Of a DNA stretch of 64,000 nucleotides, positions 56,830 to 64,000 are shown one piece after another; position 1 is the first letter of the stretch; every line of letters starts with the position of its first letter. The notes under the pieces were generated by a model. That model saw only the letters and a list, made by a program, of their open reading frames with translations, was not told the DNA's origin and did not search any database. Location: contig LGRX02003645.1 in assembly GCA_001247695.2 (NCBI GenBank), positions 25,744 through 89,743 of the forward strand. Direction: 5' to 3'. The DNA is from Cymbomonas tetramitiformis. Lineage: Eukaryota; Chlorophyta; Pyramimonadophyceae; Pyramimonadales; Pyramimonadaceae. Both the position numbers and the translations under genes were made by a program.

Positions 56830-57917
56830 TCAAACCCCGTTTGCCTGTTGCATCGTTTCCGCCTCCGCCACTAGTTTTTGCCACTTCTTGTTCTTCTTAG
56901 CTTGTTTTTTAGTACGAGCACATAACGGATCATCCTCCTCGGCCGTGCTTTTCATAGCAGCATCATCTTTCTGCGAAAGCAAAACATTCAAAGCCGAGTA
57001 CGCAACATACATTTTTTTGTTGGCGATGAAGCGGAGGCGTTCAAGCGTTTAACCTACGTTGGCACGCTTCGAGATTCCAACACGCACCTGAAACTCGTCA
57101 TACATGTATTTGTTTTCGTTTGCACACTTCGGACAGTGATGTTTTAAGAGTGCGAATGGCGTTAGTAAGCTCATCGGTACCTTAGTCGCTTCGGAAAGCG
57201 CTGTGCGTTCATTCTCGCGATTCGTCAGTGGAAATAGCCTTCACAAAAAGAAAACTCGACAATCGAAGTCGTATTTCACCTGTGGGAACGTCAACCTCTA
57301 AAGCGCGGTATATAACGGTTGGCTCCGTTGATGGTTTTCCCGTCATAAGCGAAGGGCAATTCATCGCGTATTGCCCTGTACATCATCAAAAGCGGAGAAA
57401 GGAACCTCACTCAGCATGCACGGTGCAACGGGGACGATATATTGCAAAACTTCACGAATCGCATATATACTCACACGCGGGGTTAGCTTTCAACGCTATC
57501 ACGATTTCTTTCCGTTCCTCCCATTCGTGTTTATTTAAATAATCATAGTACAAGCGATACCTGTCATAAGAAAAGGAGTGTAAGTACACTCTGTCGCATT
57601 TGATGTGTCGATGCAGAGTTAAAAATCGCTTACGCGTTCCACAAGTCCTCCGAGTTGAACTTGATATTCGACGCGACCTTCGGGGTTGGTTTGGATTCGA
57701 CTTCACCTTCTTTGGAAGCGTTTTGGGTTGAACCTTCGTTTGAATCGTCGGTAAACTCAATCGGTTCCTCGGGTGTACCTGCTTCGGGCATGCTCATGAC
57801 CAGCTTTGCGTTCGTTGCGATCGGTATGTCACTCGTGGACGGGTGCGTGCACTTGCTCGCGACTGCACATATCGACATGGTGAAACGGCGCACGCTCGTA
57901 AGTGTGCGCATCTCCAT
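56830..57917 (-). pseudogene. Decayed gene with multiple frameshifts
   Basis: The reverse strand reads as one protein scattered over at least five frame changes. An ATG near 57917 opens with MEMRTLTSVRRF and the acidic EFTDDSNEGSTQNASKEGE. A second frame near 57600-57452 has YRLYYDYLNKHEWEERKEI. A third near 57420 has REVLQYIVPVAPCMLSEV. A fourth near 57290 has VDVPTGEIRLRLSSFLFV. A fifth near 57150 has LLKHHCPKCANENKYMYD, a Cys-x2-Cys knuckle. The last, near 57010-56830, has KKQAKKNKKWQKLVAEAE and a stop. None has its own start except the first. I read it as a dead gene of an unrecognised family. The word EVLQY recurs in the decayed gene at 1740-2516, so they may be related. Confidence 0.5.
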
Positions 57918-58061
57918 GGGTGCGTATCTATACTTCTAGATGCGTATACATGCAGGAAAGAGAAACCCTAAATTTTCAGTCAAAAGACTTTCGAATTGGC
58001 ATACGTGGTTGCCAAACACTTATTATTGTGCTACGAAATGTAGCACGATCCACCGCGCGGT

Positions 58062-58463
58062 TTAAAACAAATTCTCAATAGTGATTGGCGCACGTCCCGA
58101 GCCCGTGCTGCGGTCGTGCGTCGGTGTCCGTTGAGTGGTCAGTGTATGGATTCGCCACGCCAGCTCCCGCGCACCGACGTCGAAAGCGGGATCATCCCAC
58201 GCGTCGATGACGCGATTCTTAAAGTCGTGGTAAATATAATTACGCAGCGTGCCCCCAAGCTTGCGATGCACCACGTGTTCGTCGTCTTGCCTTGCCCACG
58301 CTTCCGGATCACAAAAGATTGCGCGATACTCATCCCAAAGAAAACTATAGCCTTGTGCGTACGTGCGTGTCACACCATCTTTACAGCGTCGGTCGACGCG
58401 TGTCATAACGCGATCGAAATACCTCTCAAAATCAAAACGCGGGGCGGGCGCGTGCAAAACCAT
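58062..58463 (-). CDS. Hypothetical protein, 133 aa
   Basis: Unrecognised G+C-rich gene. The open frame reaches 58583, but that start is TTG and would lie against the AT-rich promoter, so the ATG at 58463 (MVLHAPAPRF) is chosen. The product is basic and rich in Arg, Tyr and Trp, with a middle segment YSFLWDEYRAIFCDPEAW and a conserved-looking GGTLRNYIYHDFKNRV. No signal peptide or membrane segment is present. It ends in TAA. It is divergent from the broken glycosyltransferase-like gene at 58654. Confidence 0.45.
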   Translation of the reverse strand: MVLHAPAPRFDFERYFDRVMTRVDRRCKDGVTRTYAQGYSFLWDEYRAIFCDPEAWARQDDEHVVHRKLGGTLRNYIYHDFKNRVIDAWDDPAFDVGARELAWRIHTLTTQRTPTHDRSTGSGRAPITIENLF

Positions 58464-58589
58464 GCGTCGTGTGAGGTGGCTGCGTGACGTGCGACGGTCG
58501 TCTATGTTATCGGCGATGAAATAACGCTGCACGAAAAAATAACGAATGTCGAAGAAGACTTTGCTGCAAACGCCTAGTGACAAGGCGTC

Positions 58590-58608
58590 TTATATATATA
58601 TATATATG
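58590..58608. promoter_or_regulatory. (TA)n promoter run between divergent genes
   Basis: An uninterrupted alternating AT run ends about 45 nt before the ATG at 58654 and lies 127 nt upstream of the ATG at 58463 on the other strand. It resembles the runs at 28756 and 55927. Confidence 0.4.
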
Positions 58609-58653
58609 TATATGTACAAAACATATGAGAAGATCGATCTCGCGGACGCCAAT

Positions 58654-59339
58654 ATGTCACCGTCCAAAATAGCTGTATGTTTGACGGGATCGTTCCGCAC
58701 TACCAACTTTACCTTACCCTTCATAACGCTTAGCTATCACCTACTGCATCCAACATACTTTGTTGTAACGAACGAGTGGAATAGTCAAACGGCACCGGAA
58801 GCATTGATTGACGCCGATATCACGATATCACGATATCAGAATCAAACAGTTCACAATACAAGGGTCTGGTAGTGTGCGACGAACGGATTGCGATATATGA
58901 AAGCCAAGAGTATACCTTCGATCGGGTTGTACGACAACGACTGGATGTGATTGGGTGCGTGTTCGATCGCATTCCGCGGCTCGTTGGCAGGGATAGCATT
59001 ATCGTGCCCCATGCAGATTGCAACTGTTTCGGCACCAAATCATCTTGCCTCGCTGATAATTAGGCTTTTATGTCTCGCAATCTACTTAAGAAGTATGCAC
59101 TGGGCATTCGGGACAAAGAAATAGGGATTTACAAATCTTTACATCAATTTGCGGATATTCTCACCTCGGTTCCTATTTCCCAGGATTCCACCTGTTTTAA
59201 AATTGTACGTGTTGGTTGTGGTCGGAGCACCACGTACAATATTCCAGCATGCCAGGTCGCAACCGTTTCAAAAGTTTTGCCCAGACTTATCAATCCAACG
59301 CGCTTGGATAAAAACAAGCTGGACATATGCCGTAAATAA
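58654..59339 (+). pseudogene. Broken glycosyltransferase-like gene
   Basis: The ATG at 58654 starts KIAVCLTGSFRTTNF, the first strand of a glycosyltransferase-like family also hinted at by the 342-aa gene at 32812. The frame stops at TAG near 58870, but coding sense resumes one base away with RIAIYESQEYTFDRVVRQRL. It then passes an in-frame TAG at 59061-59063 and continues AFMSRNLLKKYALGIRDK to TAA at 59339. So there is one frameshift and one nonsense codon. No membrane anchor precedes the first strand. The gene is probably dead unless the TAG is read through. The specific sugar activity is unknown. Confidence 0.6.
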
Positions 59340-59550
59340 ACGTCGTACAATCGGATACGAGATTGCTCCGCGGTGTCACTACCGTATCGAGTCAGAAAGC
59401 ACGTCACCGCTTTGAATCTTTTGAGCGACCGCCAGAAAACAACAGCTCTAACTTTACAAAAAATACCAAAATACAACAATCTGATTTATGCGCTTGCGCG
59501 GTAAAAAACGTACGCCCTGTTGATACGAAACGTAACAACTCCGGGCTGTC

Positions 59551-60186
59551 ATGCAGGTTACGTACGTTCCGCGCGAGGTGTGGCACGCGTTCGTGCTGCA
59601 CCGTCTGACAGACGCGCAGATTGCGCTGTTGGCGTCCACCTGCTCGTGGTTTCGCAAACTCTGCGACACGCGTCGCCGCGCGCATCTTACGTTGCCACGA
59701 GTGCTCGCGCCGTGCCGGTACGCGTGGGAAAGTCACAAAACCGGACCGCCCGTAGGGTTGATTCGTTGCTGCCTGAGTTCCGCAACGCCCTTGTACGATC
59801 ACTTGGTCGACGTCTGCGCCGCGCAGGTGGACGGTGCGCGCGTGCGCGCTCTGCACGCGTACATGCACGCGCGTTTCAGCGTGCTGGTCGCGCTCAGCGA
59901 GTATCATCGCCTGACGCACGACTCCCCCGTCGCTGCCCCGGGCACGTCGCAAGCGGAGTGTTTTTCGCTGGTGCACGCCGCTTTCGAGCGCACTCTGAAT
60001 GCCGATGCGCGTACGGAGATAGCATCGCGCGCCAAAGCGATGGCGAGCGGCCGTATGTTCCGAGAGCAGGAGTTTTTGTATGTCGTAAATCAGTTACATT
60101 TCGTGCAACGACGGGACAACAAGAGGCTGCGACAACGTTTCGGTGCAGGATGGAGGGTCAAAAATCCTAAAGGGTGCGCGCGATAG
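59551..60186 (+). CDS. F-box-like protein (211 aa)
   Basis: Residues 6-40 (VPREVWHAFVLHRLTDAQIALLASTCSWFRKLC) match the F-box plan: P-x-E/D-(I/V) at the start, a central Leu-x-D/E, and a closing helix with Ser-Cys and Trp-Phe. F-box proteins link substrates to SCF ubiquitin ligases through Skp1. The rest (60-211) is helical, G+C-rich and unrecognised, with several Cys and His that may form the substrate-binding part. It begins at an ATG with no TATAAATA box nearby and ends in TAG. Viral F-box proteins redirect host ubiquitination. A competing reverse-strand frame (59404-59976) is judged a shadow. Confidence 0.55.
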   Translation: MQVTYVPREVWHAFVLHRLTDAQIALLASTCSWFRKLCDTRRRAHLTLPRVLAPCRYAWESHKTGPPVGLIRCCLSSATPLYDHLVDVCAAQVDGARVRALHAYMHARFSVLVALSEYHRLTHDSPVAAPGTSQAECFSLVHAAFERTLNADARTEIASRAKAMASGRMFREQEFLYVVNQLHFVQRRDNKRLRQRFGAGWRVKNPKGCAR

Positions 60187-60275
60187 TTTTTGCGCGGCGA
60201 GTCGTGGACTTGAATAAAAATTGTTAAGGGTTCGCGAGTATGCTTCAAGTGAAATTAATTTTTCTAATCGAGATT

Positions 60276-61265
60276 TCAAAGATCGCGGCCCGAGTCGGAA
60301 TTTCCAGAAGCACCGTACAAGTTGAAATTTCCAAAATCAAAGTACGGGTCGGGATCTTCAAAATTTAAGTCGGGATCTTCAGAAAATGGGTACGAGTCGG
60401 GATCTCCCAAAAAAAGCTTTCGATCGAGATCTTCAAGATCAAGGCCCGAGCCGATAGTTTCAAAATCAAGGTCCATCACGGTGTCGCGCGAACCTACACC
60501 ATCTGCACCCACGTTCGGACGTTTTTGTGGAGGCGTGTCCATATCTCGCATGCCGGCAGAGTCTTCGCGATCACGTTTCGCATAATATTTTCCTAGTTCT
60601 TCGATTACAGCAGCATCCAGCTGTTCATTACCTGTCCATGTATTTAGTAGTTTGGATACCTCATCCCCCTCAGTTTCATCCTCCTCAGTTTCATACGGAA
60701 CCTTGTTCATATATCCTGAATCCCACGCGCCATCGGTTAATGTACGACTGTATCCACTTTCGAGAGAAGCCGGTTGATTGGTGGGTTTGTTTGTAAGTCC
60801 ACCTGGTAGTTTGGATACCTCAGCCACCTCAGGTTCATCCACCTCAGGTTCATTCAGAACATTGTAAACCTCATCTTCTTCCAACGTATAGTCGTTATCA
60901 ATTGGTGTACCGCTATTTCCGCTTGCAACCTGTTCGGAAGAAGCCGGTTGATTGGTGGGTTCGTTTGCAGGATCTATTCCTTTTAAAAAATTCCGCACTT
61001 TGAAAAACATTTGCTTATCGGGTTTTTTAAATAAGGCTGAAACGTCGGGGTTCTCGCGCGCACCCGTGTGTGTTTTGGCGGTGTTCGTTGCGGTTGCCCG
61101 TGAGGAAGTTTTTTTTCGTAGTGGGTCGCGTTTTCGCGATTCAATATTTTTTTTGCGCGTTTCATACTTCGCAAAAAGTTTTAATTCAATTAAATCGTCT
61201 TCATTCAATAAATAATATAGATTTCTAGCGGACTTCCTGGGGCCAAGATTACTATTTTTTTTTTT
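60276..61265 (-). CDS. In-frame continuation after TAA: disordered acidic protein (about 330 codons)
   Basis: This frame begins directly after the TAA at 61266-61268 of the upstream gene, in the same phase, across a run of 13 T on the plus strand. Coding sense starts at once (KSARNLYYLLNEDDLIEL), with no ATG until about residue 90. The N-terminal part is basic (RKKNIESRKRDPLRKK). The middle has two related repeats of about 55 residues (words PTNQPASxE and EVSKL). The end is a tandem of acidic DPD/DLDF units (DLNFEDPDPYFDFG). The whole is disordered. Either the TAA is read through, a slip on the A-run starts it, or the gene is broken. The pattern repeats the pair at 9725/11393. Confidence 0.5.
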   Translation of the reverse strand, partial: KKKNSNLGPRKSARNLYYLLNEDDLIELKLFAKYETRKKNIESRKRDPLRKKTSSRATATNTAKTHTGARENPDVSALFKKPDKQMFFKVRNFLKGIDPANEPTNQPASSEQVASGNSGTPIDNDYTLEEDEVYNVLNEPEVDEPEVAEVSKLPGGLTNKPTNQPASLESGYSRTLTDGAWDSGYMNKVPYETEEDETEGDEVSKLLNTWTGNEQLDAAVIEELGKYYAKRDREDSAGMRDMDTPPQKRPNVGADGVGSRDTVMDLDFETIGSGLDLEDLDRKLFLGDPDSYPFSEDPDLNFEDPDPYFDFGNFNLYGASGNSDSGRDL

Positions 61266-62006
61266 TTATATATCAAAGCGCCTATTGTCTATAAATCGTA
61301 CTATATCTTGGTCTGAATGTTGACGTATATAATCCTTTACCTGCTGCAGGGAGTATAAGATTTCCACGTTTTCAATTCTGTTAGTAAACATCTCTTGGAA
61401 AGTATGAAATTGTACCAAAACTTTTTTATAGGTGCTGTCCGTGGATGCTAAGTTTAAAAAGTGCACGTATTGATTGCGCAAAACGTTTGGAAAGTACATC
61501 AGAAATAAAATTCGTTCATGTCGCGACATGTCTACAAAGCAAAAACCATTATTCCGAGGAAAGTCTATGTGACAGTCGTTAAGTTTACTAAGGCGATTAT
61601 TATATTCTGGACTCTCTAAATTTGGCATTTTAAAATAATTCGGATTACTGTAGACCATCTCAACAAAATCTGGTAACACGTCTGAAATACGATCCAACAA
61701 CCTCATAAAAGGTTTGCCGAAATGTGTTACGTTACGAATTGTCTCTACATATCGAGGGTCCGTGATGTTTACAAGTCTCTTGCCCGTGTCGAATTTACTA
61801 ACATCCTCGTATATCACAGGCAACCCCTTTTGCGGGAATGCTGCGTACCATTTTTTTTTGTTTTGTTGGCAAGATTCAAGCTCATATTCAAGACGCTTGA
61901 CCCGCTTTGTATACTCATTTGATAGATGCTCTGCCATACTGTTTCCTGTGAGTTCTGCATCGACCTCTCGGTACATCTTATACGGAACACCTAAAGCTAC
62001 AGACAT
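61266..62006 (-). CDS. Hypothetical protein, 246 aa, upstream half of a readthrough pair
   Basis: The ATG at 62006 is preferred to an earlier one at 62036 because the reverse-strand TATAAATA box (62049-62056) would otherwise be only 13 nt away. Residues 20-50 form a short coiled coil (LSNEYTKRVKRLEYELESCQQNKKKW). The remainder is globular, rich in Phe, Tyr and Asn, with the segments KRLVNITDPRYVETIRNVTHF and NNGFCFVDMSRHERILFLMYF. No family is recognised. The frame ends in TAA, immediately followed by a 330-codon continuation in the same frame. It is divergent from the 183-aa gene at 62211, and the two share a promoter region. Confidence 0.55.
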   Translation of the reverse strand: MSVALGVPYKMYREVDAELTGNSMAEHLSNEYTKRVKRLEYELESCQQNKKKWYAAFPQKGLPVIYEDVSKFDTGKRLVNITDPRYVETIRNVTHFGKPFMRLLDRISDVLPDFVEMVYSNPNYFKMPNLESPEYNNRLSKLNDCHIDFPRNNGFCFVDMSRHERILFLMYFPNVLRNQYVHFLNLASTDSTYKKVLVQFHTFQEMFTNRIENVEILYSLQQVKDYIRQHSDQDIVRFIDNRRFDI

Positions 62007-62036
62007 CTTCTCCAAACGTTCAAGCCACTCGTGCAC

Positions 62037-62210
62037 GTAGCGACGGTATATTTATATATCGTAACAACTGCCGTGTGCATCTGCGCAAAATACGTCGGCG
62101 CGTCGGAACACGCGCCGACGCGGACCTGTAGCACGCGCGTTTGTTCGACAAACGTCATAAACGCTTTATATAAATACACGTTAAGTGCATTACGAAAAGC
62201 GTCTCACAGC
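62037..62210. promoter_or_regulatory. Bidirectional promoter with two TATAAATA boxes
   Basis: Reverse-strand TATAAATA at 62049-62056 serves the gene starting at 62006. Forward TATAAATA at 62169-62176 lies 34-41 nt before the ATG at 62211. Between them are G+C-rich words with inverted symmetry (cgtcggcgcg ... cgcgccgacg, about 62092-62120). Confidence 0.5.
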
Positions 62211-62762
62211 ATGTCCGCAATTACGTTTTGCAGTCCTGAGTATTTTAAAGTTGACGGCGACGCGGTCTCCGAATGGACGCACTCTATAGAAACCTGGTTA
62301 TCCGAAAATAATCCCGATTTTGATCCTGGTTCGCAAATCTTTAAAAGGTTTGCTGCGAAATTACGAAATAGTAAGTTCGAGGGTGCGACACACTTTAACG
62401 AAACAAATCCTGCAATAAAACAACGTATGTCAAATCGTTATAGGCTTTACCAACCTGGTCTACTTCTCGACCAATTAAATATCGAGTTTGAGGATGAGTT
62501 GTCGCATCCGCTAGAAACGGACACGGAACTGTGCGAACGCAATCCTATGTGGTTATACTTAATTTTGTGCAGCGAGCGTCAAGACCACCGTACGGTAAAA
62601 GACAGAAAAGAAATAAGTTTGCTATTTCAAGGAGAACAACGTAAACTGCCAGACCTTGCTGATTCCATTACAAAATCCGCTATTAAAGATTACAAAGCAG
62701 GACAAAAAAGGAGATCCAAAGCACGTACACCATGGATAAAGCTCGCTAATATACAGGCTTAA
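62211..62762 (+). CDS. Hypothetical protein, 183 aa, with an open in-frame extension
   Basis: The ATG at 62211 follows a TATAAATA box at 62169. The product is soluble and A+T-rich in codon use, with an N-terminal segment YFKVDGDAVSEWTHSIETWL and a basic C-terminus (KDYKAGQKRRSKARTPW). It has no recognised domain. It ends in TAA at 62760-62762, but the same frame stays open for 82 more codons to a TGA near 63010. These read as normal protein with a Cys cluster (ICPVCGPCTG) and a basic run (RRPPNRNKRPRAR). The extension could be readthrough, or simply chance, since 82 open codons are not rare in G+C-rich DNA. Confidence 0.5.
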   Translation: MSAITFCSPEYFKVDGDAVSEWTHSIETWLSENNPDFDPGSQIFKRFAAKLRNSKFEGATHFNETNPAIKQRMSNRYRLYQPGLLLDQLNIEFEDELSHPLETDTELCERNPMWLYLILCSERQDHRTVKDRKEISLLFQGEQRKLPDLADSITKSAIKDYKAGQKRRSKARTPWIKLANIQA

Positions 62763-63022
62763 TACTGTAGTTCTGATCCACGGACAGTTTCGATTGACGG
62801 CCTTCCACCTCTAATATGTCCGGTTTGCGGTCCGTGTACTGGTGCGATCATATCGAACAAACGAACGCATCCACGGCGTCCGCCCAATCGTAACAAACGC
62901 CCACGCGCGCGGGCGATCACCATGTACCACAATTTGCCACACGAGCGTATAATTTGTTATATTAAACAACCGCTCACAGTCACAATCGCATACACCATAA
63001 AGGCGCCGTGATATCCCTTATC

Positions 63023-63940
63023 ATGAACCCTTACGCTAACGAATACGTCCCGGGCGCTTACGGCATCATCGTAGCGTTGGAGGCGCAAAACGCAGTCTAC
63101 CGCGAAATACTTCGCCTGCCGCCGACGTCGAGCGCGATTCGACGGTCGACGTATTTGGACGCCAATCCGACAAAGCCGGAGGGGCGATACGATCCGCCGT
63201 GTCGCAAACACGCAGCGGTGCAGTGCGCGGTGCAACGAAATCACACCTGCAGCCAAACTTCTTCGCCGACGGAATGCCAACGTGTGCGCATCGGCGATCG
63301 CCGGTTTGCGGACGTCGTCGTGGCACGATCGTTTTGGAATTGGAAAGAGCGCGCGACGCGCGTTGAGCACCGCTTCGCCTGCGTTTCAAACACGATACGA
63401 CGCAGGGCGACTCTGCAGCGCGTCATGACCGCGTGGATTCATTTTTGGGTCGTCACCAAGCGCATCATCAATCGAGTTTCGCGCGCGCTGCATCACTGGC
63501 GCGCCGTCGTGCTGCATGACTTATCGCTGCGCACGCAAGCGAAGCAGGCCATGCTGATCGAGCAGGAAGACGAGCACGTCATGATGACGCAGCGAAACAC
63601 GGATCTGCACTTTGCGCTGCAAACGTTGCAAGCGGATTTGGCGGAGGAGACGCTGCGCCTAAAAAACAGTCGGGGCACCAACACGGAGCTGCTGAAACGT
63701 TTGGCGGTATCCGGCGAGTGCATACGTAGCATGCGCAAAGATTACGTGATGACGTGCAATCATTGCCAAAAATGGCTTTTCCGCGTGCATCAGACCGATC
63801 GCACGGACAGCAAAAACGCGACGTGTTCGTTTGTGGCGAACGAAGAGTTCGTCGATGCAAGCAGCAACGAGACCGTTGCGGAGTTTGCCAACGTGCAAAT
63901 GAAAGAGATGCTGTTGAGTGACATAACATCGCCGCGCTAG
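63023..63940 (+). CDS. Hypothetical coiled-coil protein with Cys-pair, 305 aa
   Basis: The ATG at 63023 is used; a GTG at 63008 is in frame. Residues 1-110 are basic and rich in Arg, with Cys/His near 60-80 (CRKHAAVQCAV). A helical stretch with Trp repeats (MTAWIHFWVV, ALHHWRAVVL) recalls the spacing of IQ/SFI1-like Trp repeats, weakly. Residues about 185-240 form a coiled coil (NTDLHFALQTLQADLAEETLRLKN). A Cys-x2-Cys pair follows (TCNHCQKW). No family is assigned. It ends in TAG at 63938-63940, 60 bases from the window end. Confidence 0.5.
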   Translation: MNPYANEYVPGAYGIIVALEAQNAVYREILRLPPTSSAIRRSTYLDANPTKPEGRYDPPCRKHAAVQCAVQRNHTCSQTSSPTECQRVRIGDRRFADVVVARSFWNWKERATRVEHRFACVSNTIRRRATLQRVMTAWIHFWVVTKRIINRVSRALHHWRAVVLHDLSLRTQAKQAMLIEQEDEHVMMTQRNTDLHFALQTLQADLAEETLRLKNSRGTNTELLKRLAVSGECIRSMRKDYVMTCNHCQKWLFRVHQTDRTDSKNATCSFVANEEFVDASSNETVAEFANVQMKEMLLSDITSPR

Positions 63941-64000
63941 CCGTGTACGGCGCATGTACACGTGATATTACAATTAACACGTCAGGGAAGCAAGCTATCA
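63941..64000. other. Right window edge, no gene
   Basis: Only 60 bases. No feature is seen except short A/T-rich words. Confidence 0.3.

Noticed and set aside
59404..59976. A 190-codon reverse frame overlapping the F-box-like gene
   Set aside because: It is Arg/His-rich as expected from antisense G+C-rich coding DNA, and the forward frame has an F-box-like start and a clean ATG.

Overview
The window looks like a piece of a nucleocytoplasmic large DNA virus (Nucleocytoviricota) genome from a green alga, most likely an endogenised copy sitting in the host chromosome. The viral signs are two KilA-N proteins (one fused to a PD-(D/E)XK nuclease), a T5orf172/GIY-YIG protein, MYND-finger and F-box-like proteins, glycosyltransferase-like type II membrane proteins, short intergenic gaps, and a TATAAATA-type box about 30-50 nt upstream of many starts. 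The algal signs are proline-rich (PPPSPPP) pherophorin-like surface proteins, GT-AG introns, and a LINE whose domain set matches the dual-endonuclease elements described from Chlamydomonas (Dualen/RandI). Two transposon insertions with target-site duplications and at least three frameshifted genes fit a decaying integrated copy better than a replicating virus. No major capsid, polymerase or packaging gene is in view, so the viral assignment is an inference.

Layout. 1-3000: two small A+T-rich genes, then a decayed reverse-strand gene. 3008-9535: a 2,175-residue protein carrying a PD-(D/E)XK-like nuclease motif, an OTU-like protease and a C-terminal Ulp1/C48-like protease. 9536-11971: a bidirectional promoter and a 555-aa gene that runs through an in-frame TAA into another 192 codons. 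12130-14224: a GT34-like glycosyltransferase and an unknown protein. 14805-19611: a reverse-strand cluster of KilA-N family genes and fragments. 19989-21476: an intron-containing unknown gene. 22694-27589: a gene cut in two by a 3.7-kb foldback element. 27912-36629: mostly unknown genes plus a pherophorin-like protein, a MYND protein, a protein ending in a SUMO-interacting-type motif, and a membrane-anchored glycosyltransferase-like protein. 36893-55303: one very large lectin/pherophorin-like gene, interrupted by a 13.7-kb LINE at 39123-52866. 55414-63940: T5orf172, AIG1/FAR-17a-like and F-box-like genes, two broken genes, and a last group of unknown A+T-rich genes.

Functional themes. One is surface glycoprotein building: hydroxyproline-type linkers, C-type lectin folds and glycosyltransferases, suggesting mimicry of or attachment to the algal extracellular matrix. 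A second is ubiquitin/SUMO manipulation: OTU plus Ulp1 in one polypeptide, an F-box-like protein and a SIM-like tail. A third is chromatin or DNA targeting by KilA-N/nuclease proteins. The genes fall into a G+C-rich and an A+T-rich class that alternate along the window. All family assignments come from motifs read by eye; none was checked against a database.
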